Positions 7,123-13,821 of a stretch of DNA of 13,821 nt are shown here, piece by piece. Source of the stretch: Larix sibirica (Eukaryota > Streptophyta > Pinopsida > Pinales > Pinaceae); assembly GCA_004151065.3 (NCBI GenBank), contig NWUY0300025656.1, positions 32,546 to 46,366 of the forward strand, given 5' to 3'. The notes below the pieces were generated by a model. It searched no databases, had not been told where the DNA came from, and was given only the letters and a program-made list of their open reading frames with translations. A program made the translations under genes and the position numbers. The number at the start of each line of letters is the position of its first letter. Positions within the stretch are counted from its first letter, which is position 1.

Positions 7123-8219
7123 TTAGAGGGTCAAACATCTAAGTGTCAATTGTGTCTCGTATTGGTTTCAAGTAAGGGGATAATGTGTTAATTGTTATGG
7201 GGTTAATGATTTTGGGGGTTATTAGGTTATTGTTTGACTCCATAAGGTGTCAATGTTTCATCTCAACTCATCTCATATTTGATAAATTTCAATTTATGGC
7301 AAGCAAACCTACATTCCTACAAACCCTAGGTTATTGGAAATTGAAAGTGTCTATCAAAAGTGTAAGTCATGAATGTTAAATTTGCAAACATGCATAGTGA
7401 ATATTCTTTACAATAAGCACAAATATGGACCACTCAAGTATTATGTCTATTAACTCCAAACTGAAAAATTGCATAGCAATTCACTTGTTGAAATATTTTA
7501 AGACATATAGCAATAGTTTGCCCCTTATCTCCTTTCTATAATAGGAGAGAATACATGTTAGATATCAATTTTTACCATTCTAATGGTTTGTCTTTTCTAA
7601 ATGAAGAAGACCATAAGCTTTCCTAGAATATTGTACCTAAGTCTACAAGTATGCATGAGATGGTTTCCTATAAAAACAATACTAACTAGAGAAGATTGTC
7701 ATCATGGAAGTATCAATGCTTGATCCTTGAGATCAACACCTAGGCTAAAAATAGGACACTTCCTAACTCATGCACTTTTCTTAATTTTAGAACAACAACT
7801 AACCAGCATCAAACTAGTGCTAAACTATGAAGTTAAAAGCACTTTCTAAACTAAGAAAAGACAATGCATTACTAGAAACAACACTTTTAGATAAGGATGT
7901 GTTCTCCTAAATTTGGAAAACAACATATGTTAAATCTATAAAAAGGTAAGGATGGTGCATGCATAAATGATGCACGCACCTCACTACCAAGTTATCTTAT
8001 TGATTGTTGTCACACCATCACCCCAATTGTGCCTCCCTCATATCAATTATCTACACAAAGACCAAGGTTGTATGAATATATTGAGTGCATTGGTGTATAA
8101 AATGTTGTTGAATTTCATGATAAAAGAATTGTTGTTGTGGAATCTACTAAAGCAAATCATGCTCATCTTGTAACACCACAATAGGAAGGAGAACATATAT
8201 GATTCAACAACTAAAACTA
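7123..8219. other. Gene-free AT-rich stretch
   Basis: No gene, RNA or intact mobile element could be recognised. The only hint is a sequence at 7867-7890 beginning CATTACTAGAAAC that loosely resembles a CACTA transposon end, without a partner end. Confidence 0.4.
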
Positions 8220-8575
8220 ACATCATCATCTCATATTGTTTCATCTAGTCCATGCATGCCTTGTCCCGCATCTCATCTCGTCTCATCTTTATTGTCTCCT
8301 CGTGTCCTATCTCTTCTCATTTGCCTCGTCTTATCTCATCTTTATTATATCAATCGCCTCTTATCGTCTCAATCATATCATTCTGTCTCAATCAACATGT
8401 CTCTTCCCAATCATCTCATCTCATCTTGTTAATATTGTATCATGGTTGTATCTATTGTTTCATCCCTTGCCATCTTGTCCCAACCTATATTGTACTCACC
8501 TCATATAGTGGTAACATCTCTTCCTTTTTTATATCATTCCATCCTATCATAAATTGTCTCATTTAGTCCCCTATA
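8220..8575 (+). repeat. Decayed TCTCA pentanucleotide repeat
   Basis: The plus strand is dominated by TCTCATCTCGTCTCAT-type pentamers, densest at 8265-8435 and thinning out to either side. The repeat is rich in pyrimidines and imperfect throughout, so it is an old expanded microsatellite. Because (TCTCA)n has no stop codon in any plus-strand frame, it produces overlapping open frames that encode only Ser/His/Leu/Ile-rich sequence. These are not genes. Confidence 0.8.
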
Positions 8576-9915
8576 TTTTTACTACATGGAAATAGAGATC
8601 ATTATCTCAAATTAAATCTTTTTAGTACTAAATTAACCGTGTATTTAATATTAACATTATAAATCACATTGTGTTTATTTATGATTAATGATTGCTAAGT
8701 TAATAAAAAAATTACTAATTCCTTTATATTTTCCAAACCCATTTTTATAGGCCATATTGTGAATCAATTACTTTGGAATTTAGGCATGCAAGACCTAGGA
8801 AGAGGAAAGGTATGAATTAACTCTAATCCTACCACTATTACAACCAATCCAGGTTTGCTTGATAGGACATGTGTTACCCCCATGACCCATAACCAATAAT
8901 CAAATCAAACCAAAAACCAATATTAGTGCCGCAACTAGACAATGAAAATGCTTATTGATACTTAGATTTGCAAAAGTTGTGTTTTTGTCGCTAGGAATCA
9001 AAACTAGGTATATGTTATACCATTGGAAATCTCTTAGAGACCCCTAGGTGGTGGAAGAATTTATACAATAATCCAAAGGTGGTAAACATTTACTTTTTAA
9101 TCCCAGAGACTAGTTTTGTGATGACCCAACAAAAAATACACAAAAGTGTTAAAGTTGCATTTTCATTGCCAGAGGTTGTACTGAGACATAATATACAACT
9201 AGAAAGATCTCATACTATTCTAAACTATGTGACTATTATAAAGTGTTTATGGTTCCGTTGGACCAGATTTTACAATTCTTAAAGTTTTGTCATTAGAACC
9301 CAACCCCTTAATCATGCTCAACTTGTGCACGATAGAACTTGGGCATATGAAATTGGATTCAAGCGAAATTATACTCATTGGTAAGATCTAAACAAGGTTT
9401 ACGTGATTCAATCACAAACTTGCTAACCCAAATTTTTTTGTGACCCATTTTTAATCGATAGAATTTTTAGAGTTAGGATACAAAAAAGGGGGCCAAACTA
9501 ATCAAAATTGGGTGCTGACAAGTAACTGCTTCATGCAACAACTATCATGATTACGAAAATATTTTAGTGTGGTTCGTCGCATACATAGGACTAATGTAAA
9601 TTTGAATTTTGAAGAACCAATGTGGGCCTGGCTAACTAATGCAACCTAGTCGTCTAAGGATGAAACAAACCTGAATTGAATATCATAATATAAGTCATGA
9701 TGACAAATTTTAATCTGAAAATAATATAGTAAATCAAACATATATTACACAAAATAGTGGTGTCATTCATGCTTTGTAATAACCTTGTGCCAATATACAT
9801 CTCAACCTTATTCTAATATTTAGACTAACCATGATATCTAATATTTGAATGAATGTGTGAGTTTACAACATGCATGTTTAAGGGGAAACTGGACAAATAA
9901 GATAATTGGAATTAG
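8576..9915. other. Gene-free AT-rich stretch
   Basis: No gene is recognisable on either strand. The open frames are short and without protein-like composition. The sequence is probably decayed retroelement DNA, but I could not identify LTR ends, primer sites or polyprotein motifs. Confidence 0.4.
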
Positions 9916-9919
9916 TGAT

Positions 9920-10064
9920 CCCCAATTATCCCTATTTACCCCCAATTAAGAGTGGATATAGACAAATGATATGGTTTACCCCAAATAGTCCCTATTTCCC
10001 CTAATTAACTTCCATTAAATGATTACTAAATATGCAAACATTGGGGTAGATATGGGTAATTAGG
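9920..10064. repeat. Foldback cluster of CCCC/AATTA motifs
   Basis: Two imperfect 30-bp direct copies (9920-9949 and 9979-10008) share CCCCAA, CCCTATTT and AATTAA. An inverted copy follows at 10042-10064. Reversed, it matches the first arm at about 16 of 20 positions. The AT-rich flanks around these runs of C and G make them stand out. This could be the remnant of a foldback or MITE-like element, or of an old LTR. Confidence 0.5.
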
Positions 10065-10403
10065 GTGATTTAGACTCAAATATGACTATTTGACCTAATT
10101 CATATTTGATTGAATTATTATTTAGGACCGAATTGGGGGCAAGAAGTGTAACTGACCCTAATTAGCCATAATAGATAGTATGTGCCCCTCTATATTCCAC
10201 CAAGTACCCAAGGTGTTGTAGATGTCACATCCAACAAACTCAAATATGTGTTCAAATACAATGCCATGTTGACCATAAAGGAATGATACAAAATTTTAAA
10301 AGGAGAAAGGAGATAGGCTTTTATGCTTACATTCTTCATATATTGTTATTGCATTCTTGATTGTTTCATCAATTTTTGAATTAGTTGAATTTGACACATT
10401 ATT
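10065..10403. other. Gene-free flank of the LTR retrotransposon
   Basis: No gene is recognisable. The stretch ends in the left target duplication TTATT (10399-10403) of the LTR element. Confidence 0.4.
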
Positions 10404-10866
10404 TGTTATGATCCACCCAAAGGGTGTAATGGGGGCACCGAAGGGCCCACTAGAGTAATAATAGTGGATTCCATTCAACTTAAAGTAAGCTAGGTCCACT
10501 ATGTTTGTTATTATTAATTAAGGCCCACTATTGTAGTTAGTATTGAATAAATGTAAATGGTCTTCATTAAAGAATGTTCCCTACGTAGTTAGGAGGTTGT
10601 TATGATTAAGGTTCTTTTTTTAATTATAAGGATGTAGTACTCCTTGTGGATGTGTGGAAGAATATTGTAATTGGAGAGATCATTAAGAGGTTGCCCAATA
10701 TTAAGAGGCAAGTGAACATGAGTAATGGATTCCTTAGGTAAAAGAATCACTCTAAGGTGTTTCCCTACCTTGAGGGTATTTTGACTTAATCAAGTAAAGG
10801 AGATTTTCTATGTTATTCTTGGATATCCATTGCATGATACCATTTTCATTTCTAAGGTACTTAAAA
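10404..10866 (+). repeat. 5' LTR of the non-autonomous element
   Basis: The LTR starts TGTTATGATCC and ends CTTAAAA, where the 3' copy ends CTTAACA; the terminal CA has decayed here. It aligns along its whole length with 12228-12693, sharing blocks such as TAGAGTAATAATAGTGGA, TAGTTAGTATTGAATAAATG and TGTGGAAGAATATTGTAATT. An AATAAA poly(A)-type signal sits at 10546-10551. The TATA site found in the 3' LTR is mutated to TATTAATTAA here. Confidence 0.85.
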
Positions 10867-10868
10867 AA

Positions 10869-10880
10869 TGGTATCATATC
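10869..10880 (+). other. Primer binding site (initiator tRNA-Met)
   Basis: TGGTATCATATC lies 2 nt after the 5' LTR and matches TGGTATCAGAGC at 10 of 12 positions. The first eight bases, which pair with the tRNA 3' end, are perfect. This supports the LTR boundary and the plus orientation. Confidence 0.8.
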
Positions 10881-11977
10881 ACTTTACAAGGCACAATTAA
10901 GAAATCATTTCTACTTTTTTCCTTTTACAGATTTGGAACGACGACACTAAGATTAGTTTTTGAGTATTTTTTTTATAAAATTCCATAAACTAATTGTAGA
11001 TATGTATTCTCCTCATAAAAATATTCAATAATGAAATAACTCAAATTGGAGTTTAGACAAAGGAGATGTTGCATCTTCAAATTTGCTCTTTTTTAGGGAT
11101 TTCCAGATATGGTTGCAGGTGTTGTAGAGGAGATAAATTTGATAGATTGCTCAGATTGCAACCAAGTCAACACCATTTGATAAAGAATGTTTGGGTCTTT
11201 CATCTAATCTATTATATGATATATTTGTGTTCAATATCCAATACGCTACATCCCTTATAAATTTCCACCCTTGATACCCTAACTCCATACTTACAATGGT
11301 TTATGGCATTTTAAAGGGATATATTCCCCTCATTGAGGAATATCCAATTATATATGCAAATTATGTGGAAGAAGCCCCTCTTATAAGTTTTCTTGAAGAG
11401 GACATGGATTATTAAAAGCATATCAAACAATGGTTACTCAAAGTAGAATAATTTTGACCCCTTTAAGGAGTTTGTATAGTGTCACTCCATATGAAGCAAC
11501 GGATACAAAAAAATGCATGAAGCCTCCAAAGGATGGAAATTTGGAATAATATTGAAGATGAGTATACAAGTGACATATGTTATGGTTGGTATGATTTAGA
11601 AAAGGATTGCGATGAATGGTATATGGACAATTGTAATTTGTGGGAAAACAACTACTTCCATATTCTATTTATGACTCTACCCCACCTTATGCAGAGAACA
11701 TTGTTGCAGGAAGTTAGGAGCCGGTTTTGACTACTAGTTTCTAACTTTCCTATTCTCCAATAGTAGTGTGCTTTCCCAATCCACTTCATAACTTTTACAG
11801 TTATGTGCACATTTTTTTAGATATGGCTAGCTATATATATTTGGATCCACATGACCATGTTATGCATTTGAAGCAACGTTCTTTGCTAAGTATTTGAGAT
11901 CAACTATCTTCATTCAAGAGTCAACAAGAGCTCTTGGATATGGGACTTGAGTTTATGGGTGGGCTCCTTGAATTGCT

Positions 11978-12170
11978 TAAATATTGTAGTTGGTACTTGC
12001 ACATGGGACAATAATGAATTCAGCAGGGAAGTCAACACGTGTACATCATACCCCTTTATGGAGGAGCTTCCTGGACTACTTCAACATGGTGACTAATAGT
12101 TGTACATGAGACCCTATTTCCTTGGCTCACCTCAACATTGTGGTCAACACTCGTCCATGGGACCTTATTT
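11978..12170 (+). repeat. Four degenerate tandem units before the polypurine tract
   Basis: Units of about 39 bp start at 11978, 12020, 12081 and 12132. Each is centred on a form of TCAACA...GT.CATGGGACC. Copies at 12081 and 12132 agree at 29 of 39 positions without gaps, and the first two agree with the last at about two thirds of positions. Spacing is irregular (42, 61 and 51 bp). Confidence 0.55.
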
Positions 12171-12215
12171 ATGGTTGTACCTTCTCACATCAAGCATTTA
12201 GGGCAATTCTTTTCT

Positions 12216-12227
12216 AAGGGTGTGGAG
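12216..12227 (+). other. Polypurine tract of the non-autonomous element
   Basis: AAGGGTGTGGAG directly precedes the 3' LTR start TGTTATG. Its position and purine content fit the primer for plus-strand DNA synthesis. Two T substitutions interrupt the purine run, consistent with age. Confidence 0.7.
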
Positions 12228-12693
12228 TGTTATGATCCTCCCTACGTGTATAATGGGGGGATCAAAGGGGGCATTAGAGTAATAATAGTGGAGGCCATTC
12301 AATGTAAAGTAGATTAGGTCAATCATGTTTGTTGTTATAAATAAGGCTCACTATGGTAGTTAGTATTGAATAAATGTAAAGGGGTATCATTAAATAAGGT
12401 CCAATCGATAGTTAGGAGGTTGTTACGATTCAAGTTCTCTTGTTAGTTATAAATAAGTATGGAATCCTCCTTATGGATATGTGGAAGAATATTGTAATTG
12501 AATATTAGCTCATTGATATGTCACCCAACCTTAAGAGGCGAGTGAACAAGAATGGATTCTTTCTGTAGAAGGATCATTGTAAGGTGTTGACCTACCCTAA
12601 AGGTATTTTGACATAATCAAGTAAATAATTTTTTATATCATATTCTTGGATATCTAGTGTGTGATATTGTTTTTGTATCTAAGCTACTTAACA
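12228..12693 (+). repeat. 3' LTR of the non-autonomous element
   Basis: The LTR starts TGTTATGATCC and ends CTTAACA, followed at once by the target duplication TTATT. TATAAATAA at 12336-12344 is a good TATA box, and AATAAA at 12369-12374 is a poly(A)-type signal about 30 bp later. This copy preserves the promoter and the CA end better than the 5' LTR. Confidence 0.85.
12336..12344 (+). promoter_or_regulatory. TATA box in the 3' LTR
   Basis: TATAAATAA lies about 110 bp into the 3' LTR, a usual U3 position. If still active it would drive transcription outward, to the right of the element. Confidence 0.45.
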
Positions 12694-12818
12694 TTATTGT
12701 AGTTAATGTATATATAACTATATGGATAATACAATAATGTTGGAACAAACCTTTCTGTTGAATTAGATGTAGCTTGTGATAAAGTCAAGTATTCATTCTT
12801 TATTTTTAACATGTTATA

Positions 12819-12977
12819 TTACATATTGTCAGATTGATCTTGAAGATCATCCTCTAGTTCTAACTCAACATGATCATAGTTTAATTCAAAACCTTTCTTG
12901 ATATTAAATATATTAGACATAACCATATCTAGGATGTATAACATTTCATTGATATAATCATAACAATTAAGATCCAT
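12819..12977 (-). pseudogene. Possible decayed coding fragment, unknown family
   Basis: A 52-codon minus-strand frame starts MDLNCYDYINEML and ends in an acidic stretch (ELELEDDLQDQSDNM). Just upstream, in another frame, about 13000-13100 reads as a Lys/Glu/Asn-rich peptide (for example KEEESLPMSVNKDDK). Two such biased segments in neighbouring frames look like one frameshifted, decayed coding region, perhaps from a retroelement Gag. I do not recognise the family, and chance cannot be excluded. Confidence 0.2.
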
Positions 12978-13092
12978 TTATCATCCTTGTTTACACTCAT
13001 GGGGAGTGATTCTTCTTCCTTTATTTCATTGTTGTTTTCATTATGCTTCTTGGTATCCTTCTTCTAATATCGCTTCTTCCTATGTATGTTCC

Positions 13093-13157
13093 TAGCTACG
13101 ATCTTCTTCTTATTTTGATACAAACTTTACAGGACTATTTCTCTTTGATCGTAGCTA
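13093..13157. repeat. 11-bp perfect inverted repeat
   Basis: TAGCTACGATC (13093-13103) and GATCGTAGCTA (13147-13157) are exact reverse complements separated by 43 nt. They could be the ends of a very small foldback element or a chance pairing. No target duplication is visible. Confidence 0.6.
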
Positions 13158-13821
13158 ACAAAAAATGACCTACCAATTATATCTAGAATCTATTAATAAA
13201 ATATATACTCGTATTGATTTCGAAGGACATAGGGCTCTATTATAGTTATCAAAAAATAAGATATCTATGAATGCAAAGTGCATCAACACTAACCATAACT
13301 TTGATTTTCTTTCGTTTAGTGCAAACCATAAGTCCAACACAATTAAGTTATCTCATTTAGATAAATCAGTTACTTGATCCTTTTCTAAGCAATGCTATGA
13401 AAGTTTAGATACTAAGGTGATGGGCTTGATACCCTTAAAACTCAAGTTACATTGTGAACATTAATCAAGCTAGGCTATATAATTTTATGATATGAATACA
13501 ATCAAAGCATACTACAATTAGATTAGAAAAGACATCATGCACATAACAATAATTTAAGTAGAAAGTAAATAGTATCGGTAGCAAAAGTTATTTTATATAA
13601 TTAGCCACGGGAAATTCTAGTCTTTAAAATACATTTAATCCTTTGAAGGACCAACATCCTAGATGTTAGAATACATTTTGTATGCTAGTAAAACATCCAT
13701 CATAAACCTCTTATAAAGCATATGGGTTTTAACATTCCACTTAGTTTATACAATAGAAACAACATAACTGTTAAAAGAATGTAACTGCGGAAGATATTCT
13801 ATTTGATACTTGTCTATTGTA
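13158..13821. other. Gene-free AT-rich end of the window
   Basis: No gene, RNA or mobile element could be recognised in this stretch on either strand. Confidence 0.4.

Larger units (their letters stand above)
10404..12693 (+). mobile_element. Complete non-autonomous LTR retrotransposon (2.29 kb)
   Basis: This element has two LTRs in direct orientation, a primer binding site, a polypurine tract and a perfect 5-bp target duplication: TTATT at 10399-10403 and again at 12694-12698. The internal region is only 1,361 bp (10867-12227). It contains no recognisable Gag, protease, reverse transcriptase or integrase sequence. Short open frames at 11296-11415 (39 codons) and 11533-11730 (65 codons) lie in the same reading frame, separated by five stops, and could be remnants of one reading frame, but they match no family I know. 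The element would have needed enzymes from a related autonomous element to move. Its LTRs are roughly three-quarters identical by eye, so the insertion is old. It cannot be assigned safely to copia or gypsy. Confidence 0.85.

Noticed and set aside
7867-7890. CACTA (En/Spm) transposon terminal repeat
   Set aside because: The start reads CATTA instead of CACTA, and I found no inverted partner end or 3-bp target duplication in the window.
8199-8566. Three overlapping open frames of 77-104 codons
   Set aside because: They are produced by the stop-free TCTCA repeat and encode only repeat-derived peptides.
10296-10499. Minus-strand 67-codon frame
   Set aside because: It crosses the border between flanking DNA and the 5' LTR, so it cannot be an ancestral gene.
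1-13821. CRISPR arrays, bacterial operons, phage or defence systems
   Set aside because: No regularly spaced repeats, operon structure, ribosome binding sites or prokaryotic genes are visible. The window is eukaryotic plant DNA.

Overview
The window looks like nuclear DNA from a land plant with a large, transposon-rich genome; a conifer or other gymnosperm would fit, but the sequence does not prove it. The signs are one plant-type trihelix transcription factor gene in AT-rich intergenic DNA, plant LTR retrotransposon signatures (primer binding sites matching the plant initiator tRNA-Met), Arabidopsis-type telomere motifs (CCCTAAA) and heavily decayed repeats. Nothing suggests bacterial or organellar DNA.

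Layout. Positions 1-2320 hold no recognisable gene. They contain LTR-like sequence with a TATA motif near 517 and an unusual pair of interleaved inverted repeats at 1314-1352. Positions 2321-3278 hold the clearest old coding relic, a Ty1/copia protease fragment on the minus strand, followed at higher coordinates by a matching primer binding site and a probable 5' LTR. Positions 3279-4225 are probably more retroelement or LTR sequence in the same orientation, with a good TATA box on the minus strand.

Positions 4644-6310 are the gene island. A trihelix (Myb/SANT-like) factor on the minus strand starts at 6111. Its long first exon carries the whole DNA-binding domain. A strong splice donor lies just before the end of the open frame, and a phase-compatible short second exon can be proposed at 4869-4969, with a poly(A) signal at 4644-4649. 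TATA-like sequence lies at about 6300.

Positions 6870-7122 look like a tRNA-derived SINE on the minus strand. Positions 8220-8575 are a decayed TCTCA pentanucleotide repeat. Positions 9920-10064 are a small GGGG/AATTA foldback cluster.

Positions 10404-12693 are a structurally complete but non-autonomous LTR retrotransposon on the plus strand: two diverged LTRs of about 465 bp, a primer binding site, a polypurine tract and a perfect 5-bp target duplication (TTATT), with no intact coding capacity. Positions 12694-13821 are AT-rich with decayed fragments only.

The only gene likely to be functional is the trihelix factor. I found no multi-gene system, defence island or CRISPR. The most useful observations are the structure of the non-autonomous element with its internal repeats, the gene's probable splicing, and the interleaved inverted repeats.
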